IMG/VR virus record: IMGVR_UViG_3300038701_002066
Coordinates: 1-28,364 of that record
DNA length: 28,364 bases
Origin: a virus
Reading direction: 5' to 3' (one strand)
In this document: positions 1-7,843 of the stretch, one piece after another
Numbering within the stretch: the stretch's first letter is position 1
Layout: the number at the start of each line of letters is the position of its first letter
Translations under genes and position numbers: made by a program
Notes under the pieces: model-generated
The model's input: only the letters and a program-made list of their open reading frames with translations
Databases searched by the model: none
What the model was told of the DNA's origin: nothing

Positions 1-15
1 AGGTGATCAAGGAAA

Positions 16-1416
16 TTGAGCGCAATTATCAATACCTCAAAGTCGGGGAGTTTTCCCTTGCTTGATGCTCTTGAGACCGCTCAGCGCGCTTTGAGCATGA
101 ACACCCCACAGGGCGATGCTGACGCTCTGTCGGTGTCTGACGAGATCCTTCAACACGAGCCGACAAATCCCCACGCCATGTATATGGCCGGGACCGCGCT
201 TTTCCGAATGAAGCAACACGGGCTTGCCGCCCTGATCCTGAATAGCGCTAGCCAGCTAAACCCTGGCGAAGCAGCGATCTGGAATAACCTTGCTATCTCA
301 CTGCGGGAATACCACCCGAAAGACGCGGTGGCTGTGCTTCGTAAGGCCATCGAGTGTGACCCAAGTCACATTGAGAGCCGCAAGAACCTTGCCGCATGTC
401 TTGGCCGGATTGGTCAGCGCGAGGAAGCTATTGAACTGAACCGCAAACTCAGGGAGGAACGCCCTGACGATCCGGACATCCCGTACAATCTGGCGCTTGA
501 TCTACTGCACACCGATAACTGGTCAGAAGCGTTCGAGGCCTATCAATACTCTGAAGGCAACGCACAGCGCAAAGTGCGCAATTACCACGCGGACAAGAAA
601 ACCCCGCGCTGGGAAGCATATGACACGGGCGAAACGGTTGTCCTGTATGGCGAGCAAGGGGTAGGTGACGAAATGCTTGCGGCGGCAAGCTATGCCGCGC
701 ACATCGCGCAGTATCCGTCTTGCCAGTTTATCATTGAGTGTGACCCCCGCCTTGAGAGCCTGTTCAGGCGCTCATTCCCTGACGCGACAGTCTACGGAAC
801 GCGCGACAAGGGTGAGCTGGAATGGCCCACAGAGGAGCAGCCAGATTGCGCACTGATCGGAATGGCAGCATTTGGCGAGCTGATAACAGCAGGCGTTGAA
901 GCCGCGCCCTGGCTCAAGCCTGACCCTGTCCTGGTCAAGATGTTTACAGATTTACTCGCCTCTTATGGCGATGGCCCCAAGATCGGCTTGAGCTGGTCTG
1001 GCGGGGCGAAGGATTGGGACCGCATGGAGCGGACCATTCCGATTGAAGAATTGGGGCCGATACTTGCTACACCAAACGCAACGATCGTATCGCTAGAGTA
1101 CAGTGACGGCCCCAAACCTGATGGCGTGTTAGACCTCTCATGGGCGACACGCAAAGGCGTTGACCTCGATGTCACGGCTGCCCTGATTGCGGCCCTGGAC
1201 ATGGTTGTGAGCGTCCCGCAGACGGTTTGCGACATTGCGGGGGCGGTTGGCACACCTTTGAAGGCGCTTGTGTCCCATAACCCGCCCTGGCGCTTCGCTG
1301 AGGCTGCAGGGGATGCCTGGATCTGGAAAGACGTGAAGACCTACCGCAAGAAAGCGGGCGGCAACTGGATGCCCGTGCTGGCGCAGTGCGCTCGGGACAT
1401 TCGGGAGGGATTGTGA
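16..1416 (+). CDS. TPR-repeat protein with GT-B glycosyltransferase-like C-terminal half
   Basis: A 466-residue protein. Residues about 45-180 form helical tetratricopeptide-like repeats (for example AAIWNNLAISL followed by AVAVLRKAIECDP, then RKNLAACLGRIGQREEAIEL). The C-terminal half resembles GT9/GT41-type GT-B enzymes: GLSWSGG, then DVTAALIAALDMVVSVPQTV, then DIAGAVGTPL. This TPR plus GT-B layout is known from O-GlcNAc-transferase-like and flagellin-modifying enzymes, so transfer of a sugar to a protein, perhaps a virion protein, is an inference. The frame is closed by TGA at 4-6, so the start is TTG 16 (AAGGAA just upstream, short spacing) or Met29 at 100. An acyltransferase and a second glycosyltransferase lie downstream, supporting a glycan module. 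The acceptor is unknown. Confidence 0.72.
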   Translation: MSAIINTSKSGSFPLLDALETAQRALSMNTPQGDADALSVSDEILQHEPTNPHAMYMAGTALFRMKQHGLAALILNSASQLNPGEAAIWNNLAISLREYHPKDAVAVLRKAIECDPSHIESRKNLAACLGRIGQREEAIELNRKLREERPDDPDIPYNLALDLLHTDNWSEAFEAYQYSEGNAQRKVRNYHADKKTPRWEAYDTGETVVLYGEQGVGDEMLAAASYAAHIAQYPSCQFIIECDPRLESLFRRSFPDATVYGTRDKGELEWPTEEQPDCALIGMAAFGELITAGVEAAPWLKPDPVLVKMFTDLLASYGDGPKIGLSWSGGAKDWDRMERTIPIEELGPILATPNATIVSLEYSDGPKPDGVLDLSWATRKGVDLDVTAALIAALDMVVSVPQTVCDIAGAVGTPLKALVSHNPPWRFAEAAGDAWIWKDVKTYRKKAGGNWMPVLAQCARDIREGL

Positions 1417-1799
1417 TGCCGTTACCAGAACGCCCGATTGATCGCCTGCTCAGAGAGCGAGAGCTGAAGAAAAAAGGAGCGTCCAACCCCTTCCTGCAGA
1501 TGCTTGATGCGCCGCAGGAGGCTCCAAATCCGTTTCTCGCAGTGCTTGATCAGTCTACCGCAGCACGGGCCGCTCAACTGGAGGCCTCACAAGCTCAACG
1601 CGGGCGTCGCGAGTTCAACAATATGGATTTGATGGGAGGTCCCGGCCAAGACTGGACAAACAGTTATTCTATGCTGCGCAATCAAGTCGGGACAGGTGAC
1701 CTCTCACAAGAGGATGCAAAGGCGATGATGGATGAAATTATGCGTAAAAACCGGGTCAACCGTGGCGCTAATCCATTCCTATACGGAGTGTCACCATGA
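1416..1799 (+). CDS. Small NPF-motif protein, probable virion component
   Basis: A 127-residue protein of no recognised family. I chose ATG 1416 because GGGAGG sits at 1403-1408 and the start overlaps the previous stop (TGATG). A basic, helical N-terminus (RLLRERELKKKG) is followed by three copies of a short motif: NPFLQML at residue 24, NPFLAVLD at 38 and NPFLYGV at 119, close to the C-terminus. The same NPF[LIM] motif occurs in three more proteins of the structural region (genes at 5397, 6372 and 7565), so this is probably a virion or assembly protein although it lies within the glycan module. The middle is polar and Gln/Arg-rich. The function is unknown; a shared binding motif is an inference. 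Confidence 0.75.
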   Translation: MPLPERPIDRLLRERELKKKGASNPFLQMLDAPQEAPNPFLAVLDQSTAARAAQLEASQAQRGRREFNNMDLMGGPGQDWTNSYSMLRNQVGTGDLSQEDAKAMMDEIMRKNRVNRGANPFLYGVSP

Positions 1800-2356
1800 T
1801 ACACCCAAAAGCAGAGGTGCACGATGACTGCACAATTGGTGAAGGTACGCGCATATGGCAATTCGCTTCCGTCATCCGCGGCGCTAAGATTGGCAAGGAT
1901 TGCAACATTGCTAGCGGGTCTTGCATTGATGGCAGTACTATTGGGGATCGCTGTACTATCGCGCATAATCTGGCTATGGGGCCGGGCTTCAAGGTTGGCA
2001 ATGACTGCTTCATTGCGCCGAATGTCACGTTCTGCAACGATGCTTGGCCACGCTCTCACAAAAAGGGTTTCGACGTTGAGCGCTATGACGACACGCACCA
2101 CGCGGTCATCATGGAAGACGGGGCAACGATAGGGGCCAATTCGGTTATCCTGCCGGGTGTCATTATTGGACGCGGCGCAATGGTTGCTGCGGGCTCTGTC
2201 GTGACAGTAAATGTCCCTGAAGACACGCTCTGGATGGGGTCTGGCGCGCTTCGCAAGATTTCTGGCGAACACATGAAGGACCGTATCCGCTTTGCACAGA
2301 CGGGCCTCGAAAAAACGACTGCATATATGGAGGCACGAGGCTTTGTCATTGCCTGA
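1796..2356 (+). CDS. Left-handed beta-helix (hexapeptide repeat) acyltransferase, WbpD/WlbB-like
   Basis: A 186-residue protein made largely of hexapeptide repeats (IGEGTRIWQ, IRGAKIGKDCNI, IDGSTIGDRCTI, VGNDCFIAPNV, IGANSVILPGVIIGRGAMVAAGS), the signature of left-handed beta-helix acyltransferases. The order of repeats, the HNLAMGPG turn, and the NDAWPRS segment followed by the GATIGANSVILPG block resemble WbpD/WlbB enzymes, which N-acetylate UDP-3-amino-uronic acids using acetyl-CoA. Start ATG overlaps the upstream stop by four bases (ATGA). Between two glycosyltransferase-like genes it probably completes a nucleotide-sugar used to decorate the virion or the host surface. The fold is certain; the sugar substrate is inferred. 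Confidence 0.85.
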   Translation: MIHPKAEVHDDCTIGEGTRIWQFASVIRGAKIGKDCNIASGSCIDGSTIGDRCTIAHNLAMGPGFKVGNDCFIAPNVTFCNDAWPRSHKKGFDVERYDDTHHAVIMEDGATIGANSVILPGVIIGRGAMVAAGSVVTVNVPEDTLWMGSGALRKISGEHMKDRIRFAQTGLEKTTAYMEARGFVIA

Positions 2357-2990
2357 GCTTGCTATTGTCTGCCCCTTCTGGGACACAAACAAGGAAAGCA
2401 AGAGCTTTTCGAGTATGTACACGGAAGAATGGGTGGAGCGGCTCTATCGGGGCTTCAAGCGACACTGCACGGTGCCGTTCGAGTTTATCTGCTACACGGA
2501 AAAGGAACGCACGTTCACTGAGCCGATTACGCAGATGCCCTTCAGCACTGAAACGCCAACTTACGAGAACTGCCTTGAGCCTTATGCGCTAGGGCGCCCA
2601 ATGATCCTGGTGGGCCTTGATACGATTATCACGGGCAACATCGATCATCTTGCAGAATACTGCCTTGAGAGCGGCAAGCTCGCGGTCCCTCGTGACCCGT
2701 TCTTTCCTCAGACAGTTTGCAACGGTGTGGCTTTGGTCCCTGGCGGCAGTAATTGGATATATGACCAATGGCTTGAGGACCGGGACAAGTTTACAGGCTA
2801 CACCAAGGACATGGACTTTATCCGATCCCTCGATACGGCTGTGATCGACGATTTGTTTCCGGGTGATGTTGTTTCATACAAAGGCCACGTAAAGCATTAC
2901 GGGCTTGGGGATGCGCGTATAGTCTACTTCCACGGGGAAGAGAAAGCCCATCAACTTAACCATGAATGGATTGAACGCGAATGGCGCTGA
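2349..2990 (+). CDS. Small GT-A-type glycosyltransferase
   Basis: A 213-residue protein starting PELAIVCPFWDTN. I favour TTG 2349 (GAGG at 2336-2339, eight-base overlap with the acyltransferase stop); another in-frame TTG at 2292 would add 19 residues. The segment ILVGLDTIITGNIDHL (Asp near residue 91) resembles the metal/nucleotide-sugar site of GT8-like phage and bacterial glycosyltransferases, although the second Asp of a DxD is replaced. The C-terminal YFHGEEKAHQL is the usual closing motif of such proteins. It is the third glycan gene in a row, immediately before the adaptor gene, so decoration of a virion protein or host glycan is plausible but unproven. Confidence 0.75.
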   Translation: MPELAIVCPFWDTNKESKSFSSMYTEEWVERLYRGFKRHCTVPFEFICYTEKERTFTEPITQMPFSTETPTYENCLEPYALGRPMILVGLDTIITGNIDHLAEYCLESGKLAVPRDPFFPQTVCNGVALVPGGSNWIYDQWLEDRDKFTGYTKDMDFIRSLDTAVIDDLFPGDVVSYKGHVKHYGLGDARIVYFHGEEKAHQLNHEWIEREWR

Positions 2991-3628
2991 CAAATCTAGG
3001 TGAACTCAAAACGGCGATTGCTACCCGCTTGAGCCGTTCAGACCTCACATCAGAGATTCCAGACTTTATCACGATTGCTCGGCACAAGATGATGCTTGGT
3101 GACTATGCCAATGACATTCCAGCGGTTCGGATTGATGACATGCTGACGGTCGAGGAGTCGCTGACCCTTGCAACGGGTGTGGCTGACCTCTCAGGCCTCG
3201 CAAACACCTATTTGCAGCGTCATTCGCTTTACATTGACGACACGGACGAGACGCCGCTCAATTTTATGCCTGTGGCGCGGTTCAACCGCCTTGGTAGCAA
3301 GACGCAGAGCGGGACACCGCAATTCTACACGGTGTACAAGAAAAAGCTCCAGGTGGCGCCGTATAGCAGCCAGGACATCAAATTCACCTACTATTCCGAA
3401 CCGACAGCCATGAGCGACGATTCAGACACAGATGTTATCTTGACCAAAGCGCCCCATGCTTACCTCTATGGTGCGGTGGCAGAGGCTTATGCCAAGATCC
3501 GTCAGTTCCAGAATGCGCAGCTCTACATGAGCCAGTTCCGGAGCGCGGTGATTTCGCTGAATGAGGACAGCGACAACGAAGAGTTTAGCGGCGACAGCAT
3601 CGCCATGTATGCGGATCGTGTTGCATGA
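2981..3628 (+). CDS. Phage adaptor protein (SU10/P22 gp4-like head-tail connector)
   Basis: A 215-residue protein. The opening LGELKTAIATRLSRSDLTSEIPDFI matches in pattern the phage adaptor family of short-tailed phages, in which a dodecameric ring bridges portal and tail. The later part, QFYTVYKKKLQVAP then DIKFTYY then YLYGAVAEAYAKIRQF, is also typical: a beta-rich middle and a C-terminal helical hairpin. Start ATG overlaps the glycosyltransferase stop by ten bases; the stop overlaps the next start by ATGA. Its place just before a beta-propeller-like nozzle candidate follows the P22 gp4 then gp10 order. Family placement comes from recognisable motifs, not from a search. Confidence 0.72.
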   Translation: MALTNLGELKTAIATRLSRSDLTSEIPDFITIARHKMMLGDYANDIPAVRIDDMLTVEESLTLATGVADLSGLANTYLQRHSLYIDDTDETPLNFMPVARFNRLGSKTQSGTPQFYTVYKKKLQVAPYSSQDIKFTYYSEPTAMSDDSDTDVILTKAPHAYLYGAVAEAYAKIRQFQNAQLYMSQFRSAVISLNEDSDNEEFSGDSIAMYADRVA

Positions 3629-5076
3629 CACCGCTTGGTGAATGGACCCCAGACCTGCCGCATGTGCTTGGCCCAAAGCTGATTGACGCAAAGAACGTCA
3701 TCCCGCATCCAGGCGGTTACAAACCGTTCAAAGACCTGACTAATGGCACCAATGCCCTGGCCGCAGAACCACGAGGCGGGGCGTCGTTCAGAGATAGCGG
3801 CCTGAACAGCCATATCTACGCAGGCTCGGCCACAAAGCTCTATGAGCTGGCAAATGATGGCTCCTGGACAGATCGGACACGTTCCAGCGGCGGTGACTAT
3901 GCGACATCCACGAATGAAACATGGGATTTCACGCAGTTTGGGGATCTCTGCATCGGTGTGAACTGGAACGATGATGTGCAGAGCATCAATATGAGTTCTG
4001 GGAGCAATTTCGCAGCGCTTGGCGGTTCGCCCCCGAAAGCCCGTCACATTGAGACGTTTAGCGATTTCGTCTTCCTCGGAAACACTGAAAACAGCGTTTC
4101 ACAGATCAAGTGGAGCGCAATTAACGACGCAACAGGCTGGACAGCCGGAACAGACCAATCTGACGAGCAGACATTTCCTGATGGCGGGGCGGTCCAAGGC
4201 TTTGCGGCGCATGATGTGCTGATCGTCTTCCAGCGGTTCAAGATTCGCCGTCTACAATATGTTGGCCCTCCGGTCATCATGCAGATTGATGTGATCTCTG
4301 AAGAAAAAGGCGCAATCGTAGACGGAGCAATCTGCTCACAGGGCGCAATCAGCTTTTTCCTTGCCAATGACGGGTTTTATGCGCTGGCAGGCGATAGTCT
4401 TTCACCCATCGGCGCGGACAAGGTGGACAAGTGGTTCTTTGCGGATGTGAACCAGAGTTACATTCACAAGATGACCAGCGAGGTCGATCCACAATCGAAA
4501 ATCGCTTACTGGTCCTACGCCTCGACAAGCTCAGTCAACGGCATTCCTGATACACTGCTGATGTATAACTGGACCGCTCAGCGTTGGGCTTATGCACGCA
4601 TCACGGTTGAGCGCCTGCTGAACATTTACGGGCTTGGCTATACGCTGGACGGCCTTGATACGTTGACCACGAACATTGATAATTTCGACATTCCGTTTGA
4701 TGATCCGGTTTTGACGGGCGGGACACTCCAGCTCAACGGCTTCGGATCGACGTACCAGCTCGGGCCATTCTCGGGCTCGGCATTAGAGGCAACCGTTGAA
4801 AGCGGGGATTTTGAGCTTGTGCCGGGGCGCCGGTCTTATCTGTCAGGCGTTGAGCCGGTCATTGATACGACAGCGGCAACCATCGCTGTGGCGCCTAAAG
4901 CGCGCCTTGGGGCAACAGCAAGCTATGACAGCGCCATGAGCCAGGAAGTCAACGGATACACTTCGCAGGACGCAACCGGACGCTATCACAGGGTCAAAAT
5001 GGGTGTCCCTGCGGCGTCGACATGGAACGATGCCAGTGCGTTCAATTTTGAAGTGGCGGATGACGGGCAGACATGA
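3625..5076 (+). CDS. Probable tail nozzle / DNA-stabilisation protein (beta-propeller-like)
   Basis: A 483-residue beta-rich protein that opens TPLGEWTPDLPHVLG and contains repeated Gly/Asp/Thr-rich strands with recurring W/Y-containing blades (WTDRTRSSGGDYATS, GVNWNDDVQSIN, FVFLGNTENS, VLIVFQRFKIRRLQYVGP, SFFLANDGFYALAGDS). Proteins of this length and texture directly after the adaptor are nozzle or packaged-DNA-stabilisation proteins (P22 gp10 type) in short-tailed phages. ATGA overlap joins it to the adaptor upstream and the small protein downstream. No catalytic motif is visible. Structural role is well supported by context; the exact tail part is inferred. Confidence 0.68.
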   Translation: MTPLGEWTPDLPHVLGPKLIDAKNVIPHPGGYKPFKDLTNGTNALAAEPRGGASFRDSGLNSHIYAGSATKLYELANDGSWTDRTRSSGGDYATSTNETWDFTQFGDLCIGVNWNDDVQSINMSSGSNFAALGGSPPKARHIETFSDFVFLGNTENSVSQIKWSAINDATGWTAGTDQSDEQTFPDGGAVQGFAAHDVLIVFQRFKIRRLQYVGPPVIMQIDVISEEKGAIVDGAICSQGAISFFLANDGFYALAGDSLSPIGADKVDKWFFADVNQSYIHKMTSEVDPQSKIAYWSYASTSSVNGIPDTLLMYNWTAQRWAYARITVERLLNIYGLGYTLDGLDTLTTNIDNFDIPFDDPVLTGGTLQLNGFGSTYQLGPFSGSALEATVESGDFELVPGRRSYLSGVEPVIDTTAATIAVAPKARLGATASYDSAMSQEVNGYTSQDATGRYHRVKMGVPAASTWNDASAFNFEVADDGQT

Positions 5077-5396
5077 GCCAGAACCGCACACAGAAGGTTG
5101 CGCCGACAGAGACAGATCCGCGACGCCTCGCAATTGCCATCAACGGAATCATTGACGGGCGAACGGACAATTACGGGTCAGTGACCTTGACAGCCAGCAC
5201 GGCTACCACGGTTGTGAGTGAGGCGCGGGTGACAGACTTTTCAACGGTTATTTTGACGCCTCGGACAGCAAATGCGGCGGCAGAATTGGGTGCGGGCGGC
5301 ATGTATGTGAGCGCAATGGCCTTGGGGTCATTTACGATCACTCACGCGAACAATGCGCAGACAGACAGAACATTTGACTACAGTTGGAGCGGATAG
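5073..5396 (+). CDS. Small beta-rich virion protein
   Basis: A 107-residue protein with a short polar head (QNRTQKVAPTETDPRRLAIA) and a compact beta domain: GSVTLTASTATTVVSEARV, then TVILTPRTANAAAELGAGG, MYVSAMALGSFTITHANN, ending TDRTFDYSWSG. The 'SVTLTA...TTV...A..GSFTITHANNAQTDRTF' layout is common in small structural proteins of podoviruses that sit near the tail genes. It starts inside the ATGA overlap with the nozzle candidate and stops one base before the next start. It may be a tail or capsid accessory protein; no enzyme motif is visible. Confidence 0.65.
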   Translation: MSQNRTQKVAPTETDPRRLAIAINGIIDGRTDNYGSVTLTASTATTVVSEARVTDFSTVILTPRTANAAAELGAGGMYVSAMALGSFTITHANNAQTDRTFDYSWSG

Positions 5397-5888
5397 ATGG
5401 ACTTTGGCGGTCTTTTAGAGGGACTTTTGGCGAACCGTAACAACCCGTTTATGGGCGGGGGCGGTTTGCCACCAATCAAAACGAACATGGCGCCACCTGA
5501 AAACTTCTGGGAGGGCAACAAGTTTCATATTGGCGCTCCTGGCATGCAGGCGACACCTCCGCCACAAGCGCAGCATCAGCAACCATCTCCTGCGCCGCAG
5601 CCTGTTCCGCCCACGGTGGGCGTCGGTGGCGGTGCTATGATGCCCGGTGGGACGCCTCCTAACCCGTTTATTCAGCCAGCCATGAGGGAGCAGGGCACAT
5701 TGACGCTTGGTGAGACTGTAACTACTCCGCCCAGCCTGCCTGCCACCATGCGCAACCGTGTCCCTTATATTGATCCGTCGACTGTCCAGCTCGCTCCAAG
5801 CGCTGCAGACCCTTATGACGACGGCACCGGCAAGAACGGCGTTCAGGGATACGGCAAAAATCCATTCATGAAGGGGATCATGCGATGA
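5397..5888 (+). CDS. Pro/Gly/Gln-rich NPF-motif protein
   Basis: A 163-residue low-complexity protein, unrecognised as a family. A short hydrophobic head (MDFGGLLEGLLANRN) leads into three NPF motifs: NPFMGGGG at residue 16, NPFIQPAM at 89 and NPFMKGIMR at 155, the last at the very C-terminus. Between them the chain is rich in Pro, Gln and Gly (PPPQAQHQQPSPAPQP) and likely disordered. The start ATG follows the preceding TAG directly, and the stop overlaps the next gene by ATGA, so it is translationally linked to virion genes. The terminal placement of NPF resembles the proteins at 1416 and 7565. I infer a flexible scaffold or linker for virion assembly. Confidence 0.68.
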   Translation: MDFGGLLEGLLANRNNPFMGGGGLPPIKTNMAPPENFWEGNKFHIGAPGMQATPPPQAQHQQPSPAPQPVPPTVGVGGGAMMPGGTPPNPFIQPAMREQGTLTLGETVTTPPSLPATMRNRVPYIDPSTVQLAPSAADPYDDGTGKNGVQGYGKNPFMKGIMR

Positions 5889-6385
5889 GCGAAACAATGC
5901 CCAAATTGGTGGTTCAGCAGGTTAAGCCAGATCACATCGCTATGGTCGCGCCGCATGTGCGCGAACTTGTCGAGAAGGCTTGTGCTTTCTCCAATGGCCG
6001 CTTTGATCCGGCTAGCGTGTTCGAGAACTGCGCAGGGCTGAACCAAACGCACAAATGGCAGCTCTGGGTGGTCTTTGACCCTGCTGGCGCGACAGATGAG
6101 AACTTCAAGGATCATGTGAAGGCGGTTACGGTAACCAGCCTTAACGTGTATCCGACAGGGCAAAAAGTAGCTGAAACCATCCTGATAGGCGGCAAAGGCC
6201 CGTCTGAAGAATGGCTTCATTATTTCGAAACACTGAAAGCATGGGCAAAGGCTAACGGGGCCAGCCGCATTCAGTTTATTGGGCGGCGCGGATGGCAGCG
6301 CTCGATGAAGTCACTTGGAATCAACTGGAAGCCAGTTGCAACCATGTTTGAGTGCGATCTGGAGGAAGCCGATGGGACAGTCTAG
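5885..6385 (+). CDS. GNAT-like virion-associated protein
   Basis: A 166-residue protein with the secondary-structure order of a GNAT acetyltransferase: an N-terminal strand and helix (VQQVKPDHIAMVAPHVREL), central strands WQLWVVFD and KAVTVTSLNVYP, a helix (SEEWLHYFETLKAWAKANG) and a C-terminal strand plus RIQFIGRRGWQRSMKSLG. The classic acetyl-CoA R/Q-x-x-G-x-G/A loop is not evident, so it may have lost catalysis. GNAT-like proteins ending in a GRRGW-type segment occur beside ejection-protein genes in T7-like phages, which fits the S74-ended and large ejection genes downstream. AAGGGG lies upstream of the ATG. Role in the virion is inferred. Confidence 0.6.
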   Translation: MSETMPKLVVQQVKPDHIAMVAPHVRELVEKACAFSNGRFDPASVFENCAGLNQTHKWQLWVVFDPAGATDENFKDHVKAVTVTSLNVYPTGQKVAETILIGGKGPSEEWLHYFETLKAWAKANGASRIQFIGRRGWQRSMKSLGINWKPVATMFECDLEEADGTV

Positions 6386-7565
6386 CGGCACTGAGACCGT
6401 AACCCAGAATAGCGAACCCTGGAGTCAGGCACAGCCTTACTTGCAGGACATTTTTAGCAACAGCCAGCAGCTTTATCGTCAGGGTCAGGAGTATTTCCCC
6501 GGCTCGACGGTGGTGCCGTTCTCTCCGCTTACAGAGCGCGGAATGCAGGGGCTTGAGCATCAATATAGCCAGACGAACCCTGTCGGCTATCAGACGGCCA
6601 GCAATACGCTGCACAATGTCGCTCAATCGGGCGGTAGCAATCCATTCATCAAGAATGTTCAGGATGCGGGTGCGGTGCAGAATGATGCGGGCGCAAATGT
6701 GCTGCAGTCGTTCGCCAATAATGGGCAGCAAAATCCGTTCCTTGATGCGCAGTTTGACCGGGCTGCTGAGCGGGTGCGGGATAACACGTCCGCCATCTTT
6801 TCCAAATCTGGCCGCTATGGCTCTACAGCGCACCAGGACGCGCTTTCTGACAGCTTGGGCGACATGGCCAACAACTTCTACGGACAAGCCTATGAGACTG
6901 ATGCAAATCGGCGCTTTGGCGCAGCGGAGGCGCTCGGCGCGCGGCAAGCGGGCGACATCAACCGAAACCTCGGGGCGCAAAGCACGGCGGCAGGGCTCAG
7001 CCAAGGGGCCAACAGCCAAGCCATGCAAGCCGCAGGAATGATGCCAATGCTGAACGAGTATGCGGGCGCCAATAATCGCGGCCTGATGCAACTCGGCGGC
7101 ATGCGTGAGCAGATGGCCGGACAGCAGCTGCAAGACGCCATGAACCGCCACAATTTCGGACAGAACGCCGGGTGGGATCTGCTCAACCGTTATAACTCGA
7201 CAATCCAGCCGATTGCGGGCCTTGGCGGATCATCTACAGGCACCCAGCCAAGCTCAGGGCCTAGCACACTGCAAACGCTCGGCGGACTCGGCATGATGGG
7301 GCTCGGCATTTTCTCAGACAGACGCCTGAAGCATGACATCAAGCGCATCGGCACACGGCTTGGGCATAATTGGTATTCATTCCGGTATAATACGGACGCT
7401 CCGGAGATTATCCGCGAGGGTGTCATGGCTCAGGACATTCTTGAGACCAATCCGGAAGCGGTGAGCGTAGACAGCTCGGGTTACTACAAGGTGAATTATT
7501 CGATGCTCGGGCTTGAGCCGACAGTACGCAATGCCCGCAAGTTTATTATGGAGGGGGCGCGCTGA
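6372..7565 (+). CDS. DNA-ejection/virion protein with C-terminal Peptidase_S74 chaperone domain
   Basis: A 397-residue protein. Start ATG 6372 is preferred because GGAGGA lies at 6361-6366; it overlaps the upstream gene by 14 bases. Residues 1-310 are helical, Gln/Ala/Asn-rich, as in podovirus ejection proteins (SEPWSQAQPYLQDIF, then EYFPGSTVVPFSPLTERGM), and include NPFIKNV at 90 and NPFLDAQF at 121. After a Gly-rich hydrophobic stretch the chain reads FSDRRLKHDI at 314-323, the conserved beginning of intramolecular-chaperone Peptidase_S74 domains, with cleavage expected before Ser315 and a matching tail (GVMAQDI, PEAVSVDSSGYYKVNYSML). S74 domains assist trimer folding and usually end tail spikes; ejection proteins with this tail are also known. 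Confidence 0.78.
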   Translation: MGQSSGTETVTQNSEPWSQAQPYLQDIFSNSQQLYRQGQEYFPGSTVVPFSPLTERGMQGLEHQYSQTNPVGYQTASNTLHNVAQSGGSNPFIKNVQDAGAVQNDAGANVLQSFANNGQQNPFLDAQFDRAAERVRDNTSAIFSKSGRYGSTAHQDALSDSLGDMANNFYGQAYETDANRRFGAAEALGARQAGDINRNLGAQSTAAGLSQGANSQAMQAAGMMPMLNEYAGANNRGLMQLGGMREQMAGQQLQDAMNRHNFGQNAGWDLLNRYNSTIQPIAGLGGSSTGTQPSSGPSTLQTLGGLGMMGLGIFSDRRLKHDIKRIGTRLGHNWYSFRYNTDAPEIIREGVMAQDILETNPEAVSVDSSGYYKVNYSMLGLEPTVRNARKFIMEGAR

Positions 7566-7843
7566 TGTACGGACACGCAATGAGCCAGTTCAGCAGCCCG
7601 TTTGCCATGCAACGAGCCAAACGCCGCGAACAGCTTGGCCATCTCGGGCAGATGAGTAATCCGTTCTTGCCGCACATGCAGGAGCAGCAACAGGCGCCCG
7701 TTAATCCCTTGCTTCAGCAAAAGGAAGCCAAGGAAAAAAGCTTTGAGCCGGAAACGCCGTGGATGCAGCAGCCCGGAATGTTCGGCGTTGATCGCCAAAA
7801 CGCGATGATGGGCGGGCTAAACCTGCTTATGGGAGGGTTTTAA
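7565..7843 (+). CDS. Small NPF-motif protein sharing a C-terminal module with its neighbour
   Basis: A 92-residue Gln/Met-rich protein of unknown family that begins in the TGATG overlap with the S74 gene. It carries SSPFAMQ near residue 11, NPFLPHM at 32 and a weaker NPLLQQK at 47. Its last 22 residues (GMFGVDRQNAMMGGLNLLMG) closely match residues 39-58 of the next protein (GMFGLDKGTLMMGGLGLLAG), which suggests duplication or a shared assembly signal. The hydrophobic Gly-rich end could insert in a membrane or pack into a channel. GGGAGG inside its 3' end serves as the ribosome site of the next gene. Virion or ejection role is inferred from context. Confidence 0.65.
   Translation: MYGHAMSQFSSPFAMQRAKRREQLGHLGQMSNPFLPHMQEQQQAPVNPLLQQKEAKEKSFEPETPWMQQPGMFGVDRQNAMMGGLNLLMGGF

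Noticed and set aside
1682-2422. Long minus-strand frame under the acyltransferase gene
   Set aside because: Shadow frame without family features; the plus-strand hexapeptide gene explains the sequence.
6321-7151. Long minus-strand frame under the S74-ended protein
   Set aside because: Shadow of the plus-strand gene; it has no recognisable motif and no ribosome site.
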